From positions 1 through 23,476 of the forward strand of contig CAYXVU010000081.1 in the NCBI GenBank assembly GCA_964468725.1: DNA of 23,476 nt. Reading direction: 5' to 3'. Both the position numbers and the translations under genes were made by a program. How positions within the stretch are numbered: position 1 is the stretch's first letter; each line of letters starts with the position of its first letter. The notes under the pieces were generated by a model. That model was given only the letters and a program-made list of their open reading frames with translations. It was not told the DNA's origin and made no database searches. This DNA is from CAYXVU01 sp964468725 (GTDB lineage: Bacteria; Acidobacteriota; Blastocatellia; UBA7656). Positions 1 to 9,894 of this stretch are shown here, piece by piece.

Positions 1-2
1 CC

Positions 3-137
3 TTGTTTATTGATACGGCGGGACAAGCATACACAGGCGGCGGCCCGCGCATCACTAATTTGCCAGCCGAAGAAGCGCGCCACATCGCCCGCCTGCTTGC
101 GCACAGAGCCGCCACGACGCAATACTGGGTGGGTTAG
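3..137 (+). CDS. 3' end of an unidentified protein (5' partial)
   Basis: An open frame enters from the left edge and runs 44 codons to a TAG at 135-137. The visible peptide starts LFIDTAGQAYTGGG and ends TTQYWVG. It has ordinary protein composition, with a Gly-rich turn and an amphipathic helix rich in Ala, Arg and His (around EEARHIARLLAHRAA). No family is recognised from so short a tail. The next plus-strand gene starts 22 bases after its stop, so the two may be co-transcribed. It could be a chance open frame, but the sensible composition and close spacing favour a real gene end. Confidence 0.5.
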   Translation: MFIDTAGQAYTGGGPRITNLPAEEARHIARLLAHRAATTQYWVG

Positions 138-159
138 TCCGCTCTGAATACGGTTGGTT

Positions 160-438
160 ATGTACCAAGTGATCGACACGATTTATTACCAACGTAGTTG
201 GACACATCGTTACCCTCACCTTGCCAAACTTGGCGACGGTGTCATGGCTATCTTAGAGCCAAGTCAAATCGGCGAGCCGCCGGATATTAAAGGGCGCACG
301 ATCACGATTCACCAGCCGAATGGAGGAATCACTCACCTTGTCGCTATTCATGCGGAGGCGCATCATTCCGTTGTGGGTATTTTTTTTGAGGGCATATCGG
401 CAGAGGAGATTCCGGTTGGTTCTCAACTCGAGTGGTAA
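160..438 (+). CDS. small hypothetical protein, predicted beta-rich
   Basis: This encodes 92 residues from the ATG at 160. A TTG at 154 would add two residues and is less likely. No clear ribosome site precedes it. The peptide has alternating hydrophobic stretches, such as GRTITIHQP, THLVAIHAEA and SVVGIFFEGI, which suggests a small beta-barrel or beta-sandwich. There is no signal peptide or membrane segment. The part after about residue 45 vaguely recalls small beta-barrel domains of translation-factor type, but not enough to name it. It follows the partial gene by 22 bases on the same strand, so it may be the last gene of that operon. Function unknown. Confidence 0.5.
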   Translation: MYQVIDTIYYQRSWTHRYPHLAKLGDGVMAILEPSQIGEPPDIKGRTITIHQPNGGITHLVAIHAEAHHSVVGIFFEGISAEEIPVGSQLEW

Positions 439-494
439 CGGGGCTTGACAGAGGCCGCCTATAGAACCCGGCAGCAGCTCGGGAGGAGTAACCG

Positions 495-614
495 ATGGAC
501 AAGCAAAGAAACAGACCGCTCCCACGAAGCTTGCCCTCGGCGGCGATGGGCACCTGTGAACAGGTCGCTCCTTCGGAGCTGGCTCATTGGACTTTTCAGA
601 TATTCCCTGAATAA
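495..614 (+). CDS. possible 39-residue leader ORF ahead of the kinase gene
   Basis: An ATG at 495 sits 6 bases after a strong ribosome site (GGGAGGAG, 481-488). The frame runs 39 codons to TAA at 612-614. The peptide begins MDKQRNRPLPRSLPSAAMG and ends FQIFPE; no family is recognised. The stop lies 12 bases before the GTG start of the kinase and in the same reading frame. The kinase start itself has only a weak ribosome site. This would fit a leader that feeds ribosomes to the kinase, or an old N-terminal extension cut off by one stop codon. Coding status is uncertain because the ORF is so short. Confidence 0.4.
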   Translation: MDKQRNRPLPRSLPSAAMGTCEQVAPSELAHWTFQIFPE

Positions 615-626
615 CCAAGCGAAGAC

Positions 627-2651
627 GTGACACCAGCAGGCTTTATCAGCGGAGAATTGCTCGACGGCAAGTATCAGATTGACCGGCGGCTCGGACACGG
701 CGGCATGGGCGAAGTCTATCGCGCCACCCATCTCGGAACCAAACGCGTCGTTGCCGTCAAAGTCATTCACGCGCAGTTTTCTTCGACCCCGGAATTTGTC
801 GAACGCTTTCGCCGCGAGGCCGAAGCCGCAGGCCGTTTGCGCCACCCAAACGTCGTTGACGTAACCGATTTCGGCTTTGCTCAAACCTCATCGGGGCAAG
901 TCGCCTACTTGGTGATGGAGTACCTTGACGGCTGCACGTTGGCCGAAGTGCTCAGCGAAGAGTGCAAACTGTCGCCTCGTTGGGTCGTCGAAATTCTCGA
1001 ACAGGTCTGCTCCGCCGTCGAAGAAGCGCATCGGTTGGGCATCATTCATCGAGACTTGAAACCGGATAACATTTGGCTCGAACCCAACCGGCGCGGCGGC
1101 TACACGATCAAGGTGCTCGATTTCGGGTTGGTGAAATTAGATGAGCCATTTGCCTCTCAGCCGAACCCGACAAGCGAAGCGGCAATCGTCAGGCAAGCCG
1201 AAGGCGTGCGTGCAGGGGCGAGCGACTCCCCGGCGTTGAGCGAATCGGCCACCTTGCTTCAGTCGCCCGCAGACGAAGCGGTCGCAACAAGGATTCAATC
1301 GGCTGCCGATTCCGTCGCTCACAAAGCGCAGCGCGCAGATACTTCACCCCCTTTGTTCTCACAGCCTTTGGCAGATACGGCGAGCCGCAACGAGCAACGC
1401 GCGACCGACGCCGCTTTTTCGTTGGCGACGGCGGGGGCGACCGAATTGACGCGCCTTGGCTCGTTGATGGGCACACCCCTTTATATGTCGCCGGAGCAAT
1501 GGCGCGGCGAGCGCATCAGCGCGCGCTCCGATATCTATAGTCTCGGCGTGATTGCCTATCGCATGCTGGCGGGAGAGACGCCGTTTGACGGAACCTTCGA
1601 GGAGTTGCTGCGGTTGCACGAGACGAGCGCGCCCGCACCACTCAGAGACAAGAGCAGAAAAGTGCCAAAGAAGATGGCGAGCCTCATCATGTCGGCACTC
1701 GCTAAAGACCCGGCGGCGCGGCCTGCCAGCGCCGCCGGATTTGCTGCCGCTCTGCGCGCCAGCGTCGAAGGCAGCGGCACGCTATTGCGACAAGCCGTTT
1801 CGCTCTACAGCGAACAGTTTCCAGTCTTCTTAAAAGTCTCTCTGCTTGCCTATGCGCCGCTCATTGCCGTGATCGTTTTTCTGAATTTCAGTGATCGGAT
1901 AGTGGATTGGAATGATCTATCGCCTTTGGGAGCGAGCGTGATGGGCATTGGGCTATTTTTGTGCATGTTCGTTGCGCACCTGATTGCCTACTTCACGATT
2001 TCGGCGGCGACTGTGCCGTTGGTCGTTCAGGTGATGATTGCGCCGCTGCGCCCGGTAGAGCTTCGTCTGGCGCGGGCGCAGATGAAGCGTCGGTGGCGGG
2101 TATTTTGTGCGACTTCGATGATCGTGATGGCGTTGATATTATTGGGCGCGGGATTATTTGTCTTACCGGGCGCTTGCGCGGCGCTCTGCTTTGTTCTCTA
2201 TGCGCCGGTCGTGATGATGGAACGAGTAGGCGTATGGGCAACGTTGAAACGCGCCTATCGTTTGATGAAACGGTCTTGGCAAACCGTGCTGATTATTACT
2301 GTGTTGCAATTCGCGCTGCCGATTTTGGTTTGGTACGCTTCGATTGATAGCTCGTTTACGCTCAATCTAGGCGATGATTTCACGCTCAAAGGGTTCGGGT
2401 TTTCCTTCAGTATGTCGGGGGTGTCGGCTTGCTATCAACTCTTGAACCTCTTCATCACGCCGCTGACGGCGATTATGACGGCTTTGTTATACCTGAAGAC
2501 GCGGCACGCAGGGGGCGAATCGCTCAGCGATGCCGCCGAACAATTCGAAGCGTTGGACATCCCACGCAGTCAGTGGCAATCGCGCATGCAGAGCCGTTTC
2601 GCCTCTTCGACTTCTGCCCTGCGAAATCGAGAGACTAACAAATCTGCCTGA
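627..2651 (+). CDS. membrane-anchored serine/threonine protein kinase with polytopic C-terminal domain
   Basis: A Hanks-type kinase of 674 residues, starting at GTG 627. Visible motifs are the glycine loop GHGGMG (23-28), catalytic Lys45 (VAVKV), HRDLKPDN (141-148), DFG (165-167) and SPE (288-290), followed by SDIYSLGVIAY. The catalytic set is complete, so it should be active. Between DFG and SPE lies an unusual insert of roughly 105 residues (172-277), rich in Ala, Ser, Gln and Asp. After the kinase domain (about 15-375), residues 400-622 hold about six hydrophobic segments. These include the pattern ALCFVLYAPVVMMERVGVWA followed by a basic amphipathic stretch, which resembles the polytopic domain of glycerophosphodiester phosphodiesterase-type membrane proteins. 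The kinase domain should face the cytoplasm. No PASTA or other known extracellular sensor domain is seen, so the signal is unknown. It is convergent with the next gene. Confidence 0.93.
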   Translation: MTPAGFISGELLDGKYQIDRRLGHGGMGEVYRATHLGTKRVVAVKVIHAQFSSTPEFVERFRREAEAAGRLRHPNVVDVTDFGFAQTSSGQVAYLVMEYLDGCTLAEVLSEECKLSPRWVVEILEQVCSAVEEAHRLGIIHRDLKPDNIWLEPNRRGGYTIKVLDFGLVKLDEPFASQPNPTSEAAIVRQAEGVRAGASDSPALSESATLLQSPADEAVATRIQSAADSVAHKAQRADTSPPLFSQPLADTASRNEQRATDAAFSLATAGATELTRLGSLMGTPLYMSPEQWRGERISARSDIYSLGVIAYRMLAGETPFDGTFEELLRLHETSAPAPLRDKSRKVPKKMASLIMSALAKDPAARPASAAGFAAALRASVEGSGTLLRQAVSLYSEQFPVFLKVSLLAYAPLIAVIVFLNFSDRIVDWNDLSPLGASVMGIGLFLCMFVAHLIAYFTISAATVPLVVQVMIAPLRPVELRLARAQMKRRWRVFCATSMIVMALILLGAGLFVLPGACAALCFVLYAPVVMMERVGVWATLKRAYRLMKRSWQTVLIITVLQFALPILVWYASIDSSFTLNLGDDFTLKGFGFSFSMSGVSACYQLLNLFITPLTAIMTALLYLKTRHAGGESLSDAAEQFEALDIPRSQWQSRMQSRFASSTSALRNRETNKSA

Positions 2652-2750
2652 TGCAGCAGCGCAAGCGCGCGTCGCCGCGTCCGGCAAACCGACGACTGCC
2701 TGACAAGTTTGTGCAGGTGAATGGATGCGGGGGAGGAAGTAAGAGGAGAG

Positions 2751-3260
2751 TTACGGAGCGTTCGATTCCAAATTACGAACGCGAGATTCGACTTCACGAA
2801 TCTCTGCTTTGATGCGAACGTTGTTGCCCGCTACCACATCAAGCTGGCGTTCGAGTTGAATGAAGCCGCGCTCCATTTCGTCGCGCACTTCGCGGAATTG
2901 CACTTGCACCTCCTGACGAAAATCGGTGATCTGGGTCTGCACCTCCTGACGAAAATCGGTGATCTGGGTCTGCACCTCTTGGCGCAAACCGGTGATTTGC
3001 ATTTGCAAGTCGCCGACTTGGGTCTGCACTTCTTGACGCAAATCGGTCAGTTGCGTTTGCACGCCTTCCCACAGCGGGCGGGTGTCATAGATCCGCGCCT
3101 CTACTTTGGCGTTCAATTCCTCTACAGCTTGCCGCGAAGATGATACCTCGCGTTGCAGCGTCGAGAGTACGGCGATCAGTTCGCGTGCCGATTCATCCGA
3201 GGGTTGCCCTGACGAATCCAGCTCACGAGGCGGGAATTCTTGGGTTGGGTCATCATTCAT
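2751..3260 (-). CDS. coiled-coil protein with 11-residue repeats
   Basis: This encodes 169 residues from the ATG at 3258-3260 (MNDDPTQEFPPREL). A purine-rich stretch (AAAGGAAAAGAG) upstream supports this start over an ATG 25 codons earlier. The N-terminal 35 residues are acidic and polar. The rest is one long helical, charged region with consecutive 11-residue units such as QTQITDFRQEV. That hendecad periodicity suggests a long right-handed coiled coil. It contains no cysteines, signal peptide or membrane segment. It resembles the generic DUF1640/phage-fibre style of repeat helix, which does not fix a function; it may act as a scaffold or oligomerisation protein. It is transcribed away from the kinase-TPR gene across a 301-base gap and converges with the upstream kinase gene. 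Confidence 0.75.
   Translation of the reverse strand: MNDDPTQEFPPRELDSSGQPSDESARELIAVLSTLQREVSSSRQAVEELNAKVEARIYDTRPLWEGVQTQLTDLRQEVQTQVGDLQMQITGLRQEVQTQITDFRQEVQTQITDFRQEVQVQFREVRDEMERGFIQLERQLDVVAGNNVRIKAEIREVESRVRNLESNAP
2907..3059. repeat. 33-bp tandem coding repeats (11-residue units)
   Basis: Two 33-bp copies at 2907-2939 and 2940-2972 are identical. A diverged third copy lies at 2973-3005, a shortened 21-bp unit at 3006-3026 and another 33-bp unit at 3027-3059. All stay in frame in the coiled-coil gene and encode QTQITDFRQEV-type units. The exact duplicate suggests recent slippage or unequal crossing-over. Copy number may differ between strains. Confidence 0.85.
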
Positions 3261-3561
3261 CAGTTGCTCTTTTCCTTTCGTCTCTTGATAATCAATACTG
3301 GTCGGCATGGTACAGTTGAGGCGGGCAAACCGCAATCGGTTTCTCTGCCCGCGATGTCAGGCAATCGGTCTACATCCGCACCCCGATAGAAGTCGGCTGA
3401 GAATCGAGTTGGGCGCGAAAAAGCTTAGAAAACTCGGCTGATTTTGCCGGTGCTGGGATAATTGAAATTTGCATGACCAGATGGTAATCTTTGCCGTCTG
3501 TCACTCAGCAAACGCCAGTGGATCGCTTGCAGTTTGGCTCCAACGCTTTTCTCTATTGCTT
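3261..3561. other. 301-base divergent intergenic region
   Basis: This gap separates the coiled-coil gene (minus) from the kinase-TPR gene (plus) and must carry both promoters. A bulged hairpin sits at 3321-3352. I did not find a convincing -35/-10 pair. Start codons upstream of 3562 in the kinase frame (TTG 3469, ATG 3481) would add a 27-31 residue extension with no counterpart in the family, so I treat this stretch as non-coding. Confidence 0.5.
3321..3352. other. bulged inverted repeat in the divergent promoter region
   Basis: The outer arms GCGGGC (3321-3326) and GCCCGC (3347-3352) pair perfectly. The inner arms AAACCG (3327-3332) and CGGTTT (3337-3342) pair around a CAAT loop. A CTCT bulge (3343-3346) interrupts the right side. 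No T-tract follows, so it is not a typical terminator. It could be an mRNA leader structure or a protein-binding site. Confidence 0.5.
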
Positions 3562-6095
<2,534 letters not shown>

Positions 6096-6099
<4 letters not shown>

Positions 6100-7151
6100 A
6101 GAACCGATTGATTGCAAACCTCAACACCCGAACTCGCCGCTTGGCGTTACTTGCCGTGTCGCTGGTCGTCTGTTGCGGCGCGGGGTTGTCTCCCGCAAGC
6201 CTCGCCCAAATCCCCGCCCGACCCGTAAATGCGTCGCCGGAACTGCTGGCCGATTTGAAGCACACAAACCCGATCAAACGCCGCGCCGCCGCCAATCAAA
6301 TCGCTGCGCTGCGCGCCCGCAACGCGCTATCGGGCCTGATTACCGCGCTGCTTGATAAAGATGCGAGCGTGCGCGAAGCGGCGGCCTTTGCGCTCGGCCA
6401 GATGACTGAACCGCGCGCCGTTCCGCATCTGCTCAAGGCGTTACAGGACAAAGAGGAAGAGGTGCGCGCATCGGCGGCCTTCGCGCTTGGCATGATCGGC
6501 GATCACAAAGCTATCACGGCGCTGTCGAATGCGCTCGCGGAAGACTCGATTGCCGTGCGCTCGAATGCGCTGGTTGCGCTCGGCTTGATGCAAGACTTTG
6601 AAGGCATCGAAGAGTTTGTTGACGCGCTCAACGATGCTTCGATTGATGTGCGCTACGACGCGGTGTGGGCGATTGGGCAGATTGACGACCCCGAAGCGAT
6701 AGACCATCTCTATGCCGCACTGGTCAATCTCGATCTGGTCAACATTGACGATGCGTTTTTAGAGGGCTATCGGCAAGTCGTGCAGAACTCTCTGGAACGC
6801 TTGAAGGCGCGTGAGCAACTGATCGCGTCGCGCTCGCGCCCGCGTCGCGCAACATCTGCCAGCGCCCCCGTGCCGACGGAGATGTCGCGGGCGAATCGTC
6901 CGCTCTCGGTTTTGCAATCCGTGCAGGCGGCAGCGACCGAACGCGCCTTGCGCGCCCGCATCACCGGCGCCGTAGAGTTGCGCGCTTTGGTCGGCGCTGA
7001 TGGCTATGCCGTGCGCGCCTATGTCACCAAACGTCTGGGTTACGGCCTCGACCAACGCGCGATGCAGGCGGTGATGCAATATAAGTTCAACCCCGAACTG
7101 CGAGACGGGCTGCCGCAAACGACTTGGGTGAATTTAGAAGTGAAATTTTAG
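6096..7151 (+). CDS. secreted HEAT-repeat protein with TonB-type C-terminal domain
   Basis: This encodes 351 residues. The GTG start at 6096 overlaps the kinase stop as GTGA, which indicates translational coupling. A basic N-terminus and hydrophobic segment (about 16-37, ending PASLAQ) look like a signal peptide, with cleavage near residue 38. Residues about 45-235 are HEAT/PBS-lyase-like repeats of about 31 residues, with recurring signatures such as VREAAAFALGQM and VRASAAFALGMI. After an Arg/Ser/Pro-rich linker (240-275), residues about 288-351 match the TonB C-terminal fold (VGADGYAVRAYVTK, AMQAVMQYKFNP). There is no TonB-like N-terminal anchor after the signal. It probably acts in the periplasm as a protein-binding adaptor next to the TPR part of the kinase; that partnership is inferred from gene coupling only. 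Confidence 0.85.
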
Positions 7152-7165
7152 GATGGGGGATGGGG

Positions 7166-7258
7166 GATTTCGGCTTGGGGATTCGGTTGGGCGATCCGCA
7201 GCGGACGGATTATCTCTTTGCGTATTCTGCCTAACTGCCAGACCCCCAATTCGAAATC
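7166..7258. repeat. imperfect inverted repeat upstream of the nitrilase gene
   Basis: GATTTCGGCTTGGGG (7166-7180) is the reverse complement of CCCCAATTCGAAATC (7244-7258) at 13 of 15 positions, with a 63-base spacer. Just before it are two G-runs (7155-7159 and 7162-7166). The spacer is long, so a simple terminator is unlikely. It may be a degenerate intergenic repeat of the genome. Confidence 0.4.
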
Positions 7259-7286
7259 TTCAATCCCTTCATAAGGAGCGACTGTC

Positions 7287-8156
7287 ATGGCAAGAATCGT
7301 CAGATGTGGACTCATTCAAACTACCAACGCTTGCCCGGTTGAAGAGCCAATCGAAAAGATCAAGCGAGCCAACATCGAAAAGAATCTCCAGTTTATCGAA
7401 GCGGCTGCTGTGCAAGATGTCAAAATCCTCTGCATGCAAGAGGTCTTTACGACGCCCTATTTTTGTGCCGAACAGGAGACCAAGTGGTATGACGCGGTTG
7501 AAAAGATTCCCGACGGCGAGACCACGCGGCTGATGCAAGAGGTCGCCAAAAAACACGGCATGGCCATCATTGTGCCGATTTACGAAGAAGAGATTACGGG
7601 AGTCTATTACAACACGGCGGCGGTGATTGACGCCGATGGCAAATATCTGGGCAAGTACCGCAAGAATCATATTCCGCACGTTGCGCCGGGATTTTGGGAG
7701 AAGTTCTATTTCAAACCGGGCAACCTCGGATACCCGACTTTCGAAACCGCCTTTGCGCGCATCGGGGTTTACATCTGCTATGACCGCCACTTTCCCGAAG
7801 GCGCGCGGGCGTTGGGATTGGGCGGCGCAGAGATCGTGTTCAATCCCTCGGCGACGGTCGCAGGGCTTTCAGAATACTTGTGGGAACTCGAACAGCCTGC
7901 ACACGCAGTGGCGAACGGTTACTTCGTCGGGGCGATCAATCGCGTCGGTCACGAACAGCCTTGGGATGTCGGCGAATTCTACGGCAAGAGCTATTTTTGC
8001 AGTCCGCGCGGCAAGATCATCGCGCAGGCTTCGCGTGACAAGGACGAATTGGTGGTTGCGGATTTGAATCTTGATGAGATCCGCGAAGTGCGAAACACTT
8101 GGCAATTCTTCCGCGACCGCCGACCGGAAACCTACGACGAGTTGGTCAAAGAATGA
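7287..8156 (+). CDS. nitrilase-superfamily amidohydrolase, probably N-carbamoyl-beta-alanine (beta-ureidopropionate) type
   Basis: This encodes 289 residues. A good ribosome site (AAGGAG, 7273-7278) lies 8 bases before the ATG. The catalytic triad of the superfamily is present: Glu52 (CMQEVF), Lys126 (KYRKNHIP) and Cys164 (YICYDRHFPE). Full length matches the family. The enzyme should hydrolyse a carbon-nitrogen bond of an N-carbamoyl amine in the cytoplasm, releasing CO2 and ammonia. By sequence alone it could be an N-carbamoylputrescine amidase (AguB-like) or a beta-ureidopropionase. The neighbouring oxidoreductase belongs to a family often found with dihydropyrimidinase, which tilts the call to pyrimidine breakdown. 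No dihydropyrimidinase is in the window. Confidence 0.92.
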   Translation: MARIVRCGLIQTTNACPVEEPIEKIKRANIEKNLQFIEAAAVQDVKILCMQEVFTTPYFCAEQETKWYDAVEKIPDGETTRLMQEVAKKHGMAIIVPIYEEEITGVYYNTAAVIDADGKYLGKYRKNHIPHVAPGFWEKFYFKPGNLGYPTFETAFARIGVYICYDRHFPEGARALGLGGAEIVFNPSATVAGLSEYLWELEQPAHAVANGYFVGAINRVGHEQPWDVGEFYGKSYFCSPRGKIIAQASRDKDELVVADLNLDEIREVRNTWQFFRDRRPETYDELVKE

Positions 8157-8217
8157 ATGCCAACTGACTCCGCCCCGGAAGCCTGTTTATTAATCTTTGG
8201 TGAAAGGAGGGCCGTCG

Positions 8218-8286
8218 GTGTGTGGAGGTTGCCGGTCAGTTGCAAAACTGAGACGCTGCAATTGGCCACCGGCCATCCGGCACTGA
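8218..8286 (+). CDS. possible 22-codon leader ORF ahead of the oxidoreductase gene
   Basis: A very strong ribosome site (AAAGGAGG, 8203-8210) lies 7 bases before a GTG at 8218. The frame gives VCGGCRSVAKLRRCNWPPAI and stops at TGA 8284-8286, nine bases before the ATG of the oxidoreductase and in the same frame. That ATG has no ribosome site of its own. The ORF may load ribosomes for the main gene, or the strong site may be a chance purine run. The peptide shows no recognisable family. Confidence 0.3.
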   Translation: MCGGCRSVAKLRRCNWPPAIRH

Positions 8287-8295
8287 CTACCGACC

Positions 8296-9300
8296 ATGTT
8301 GGAATTTGCCATTACCTTCAAACCCGATATGGAGCACGGGCGTATTGTGGCGCTCTCACAGCAAGCCGAAGCGGCAGGGTTCGCTTACGGCTGGATCTTC
8401 GACTCGCACGTCTTATGGCAAGAGCCATATCCGCTGCTCACGCTGATAGGCGCACAGACAGAAAGGATGCGACTTGGAACCTGCGTCACCAATCCTGGTG
8501 TGCGCGATGCGACGGTGACGGCCAGCCTGCTGGCGACGATCAATCGCATCACCGGCGGACGTATGGATTTGGGGATTGGGCGCGGCGATAGCTCGCGCCG
8601 CGTGATGGGCAAAAAGCCGCTGACGCTTGAGCGGCTGGAAGAGACGGTCAATGTCGTCAAAGGCCTATGCGCGGGCGAAACGGTTACATACGAAGAGCGC
8701 GATTTGCAATTCACCTGGACGACTAAAGATGTGCCGCCAGTGTGGATTGCAGGCTATGGGCCGAAGGCACTGCGCTGTGCGGGACGCGCAGGCGATGGCG
8801 TGATCTTACAATTTGCCGACCCGGATTTGATTCAGTGGTGTTTGGGGTATGTCAAAGAAGGGTGCGAAGAGGTCGGAAAAGACTTCTCACAGTTTCGCGT
8901 GATGGCTGCCGCCCCCGTCTGGGTGTCGGACGATTTAGCGAAGGCGCGCGACCAAGTGCGTTGGTTTCCGGCCTTGGTATCGAATCACGTGGTTGATTTG
9001 ATCGCGCGCTACGGCATGGAGCAATTGCCTGATGCGTTGACTGCCTATGTGAAGAGTCGCAAGGGATACGACTATTTGCACCATGCCGAGGTCGGCAGTT
9101 CGAATGCCGAGTTTGTGACCGATGAGATTGTTGATCGCTTTGCCATCGTCGGCAACGCGGCAGAACATGTACGCAGGTTGAAAGAACTCGCCGAGATCGG
9201 CGTAACGCAATTCAACATTTACCTGATGAGCGGGGATGAAGAAGAGACAGTTGAAGCCTATGGCCGCGACATTGTGCCGCAGGTTTCCCCCCGCACTTAG
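8296..9300 (+). CDS. LLM-class (luciferase-like) F420-dependent oxidoreductase, CPS_4043/TIGR03842-like
   Basis: This encodes 334 residues. The N-terminal strand MLEFAITFKPD, TNPGVRDATVTAS (65-77), the GIGRGDSSRR segment (93-102) and the VWIAGYGPKALRCAG region (149-163) are typical of the bacterial luciferase-like TIM-barrel family close to methylene-tetrahydromethanopterin reductase. The GRGDS loop and overall length match the CPS_4043-type subfamily from memory. Members are thought to use a deazaflavin (F420) or flavin, and are often encoded with dihydropyrimidinase in pyrimidine catabolism clusters. The substrate here is unproven. It lies 139 bases after the amidohydrolase gene on the same strand, so the two may form an operon. 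The start is at 8296 because there is a stop in frame at 8284. Confidence 0.9.
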   Translation: MLEFAITFKPDMEHGRIVALSQQAEAAGFAYGWIFDSHVLWQEPYPLLTLIGAQTERMRLGTCVTNPGVRDATVTASLLATINRITGGRMDLGIGRGDSSRRVMGKKPLTLERLEETVNVVKGLCAGETVTYEERDLQFTWTTKDVPPVWIAGYGPKALRCAGRAGDGVILQFADPDLIQWCLGYVKEGCEEVGKDFSQFRVMAAAPVWVSDDLAKARDQVRWFPALVSNHVVDLIARYGMEQLPDALTAYVKSRKGYDYLHHAEVGSSNAEFVTDEIVDRFAIVGNAAEHVRRLKELAEIGVTQFNIYLMSGDEEETVEAYGRDIVPQVSPRT

Positions 9301-9316
9301 CCATAGGAGTTGCACA

Positions 9317-9760
9317 ATGAGTGAGAAGCAAGATGGGGCAAATCTGATTCTTCGTCTCTATGAGATTCGGCGTGAGGAGACTATGCGGAAAGCCCGCGAC
9401 TGGTTTACGACCGAGTTTCACCCGGAAAGCGCGAGGGATGTGTTAAAAGTTTTGATGAGCGAACACAGCGCCGATTTTCGCATGGTCGTGTCGTATTGGG
9501 ATATGGCCGCCGCCTTCGTCAATCATGGAGTTGTTGATGAACAGATGTTCAACGATACGAATACGGAACACGTAGCAGTCTATGCGAAATTGGAACCCTT
9601 CATTGCGGACTTCAAATCTCTGCCGGGAGTGCCGCCATATTTTTATCTGTCAAACCTGGAAAAGGTGGTGATGAGAATGCCTGATGCAAAGGAGAGAATC
9701 GCCGCCATGCGCGACTATATGAATCGGCATCAAGAGGCGCGCGAAAAAAACTCGGAGTAA
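9317..9760 (+). CDS. conserved-looking hypothetical cytoplasmic protein
   Basis: This encodes 147 residues from ATG 9317, preceded by AGGAG (9305-9309) 7 bases upstream. Longer in-frame starts would overlap the upstream gene and lack this site. The protein is predicted mostly helical, with many charged and aromatic residues (LILRLYEIRREETM, WDMAAAFVNHGVVDEQMF). It has no signal peptide, cysteines or membrane segment. It loosely recalls the DUF4760-type helical proteins, but I cannot assign it. It starts 16 bases after the oxidoreductase stop, so it is likely the third gene of that operon. Its role in the pathway is unknown. Confidence 0.75.
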   Translation: MSEKQDGANLILRLYEIRREETMRKARDWFTTEFHPESARDVLKVLMSEHSADFRMVVSYWDMAAAFVNHGVVDEQMFNDTNTEHVAVYAKLEPFIADFKSLPGVPPYFYLSNLEKVVMRMPDAKERIAAMRDYMNRHQEAREKNSE

Positions 9761-9857
9761 CTGGTACGGGCTGAAGACGCGATCTAAAAGTTGCTCTGCG
9801 TAGGGCGGCCTCTGACCGCTTCACAAGGGCGGTGCTTACTTTTGTTTTGCAAGTTAC

Positions 9858-9863
9858 TATGAT
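9858..9863 (+). promoter_or_regulatory. possible -10 element of the esterase gene
   Basis: TATGAT matches the sigma-70 -10 consensus at five of six positions and lies 31 bases before the GTG start at 9895. The expected -35 position holds only a weak match (CTTACT, 9835-9840). This is suggestive only. Confidence 0.3.
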
Positions 9864-9894
9864 GGAGTACGCTTTTTTCAGGAGGCAATGGTTT

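Noticed and set aside
459..884. 141-codon minus-strand frame
   Set aside because: It is antisense to the kinase glycine-loop and Lys region and has no ribosome site or domain.
2907..3059. Tandem 33-bp units considered as a CRISPR array
   Set aside because: The units are directly adjacent with no spacers and keep an 11-residue coding period.
3469..3561. Longer N-terminus of the kinase-TPR protein from TTG 3469 or ATG 3481
   Set aside because: The extra residues do not resemble the family, whose members begin close to the MSVAAGTRIGHYEI segment, and no ribosome site supports them.
8157..8591. 144-codon plus-strand frame overlapping the oxidoreductase gene
   Set aside because: It overlaps 296 bases of the oxidoreductase coding region in another frame and has a Cys/Arg-rich out-of-frame composition.
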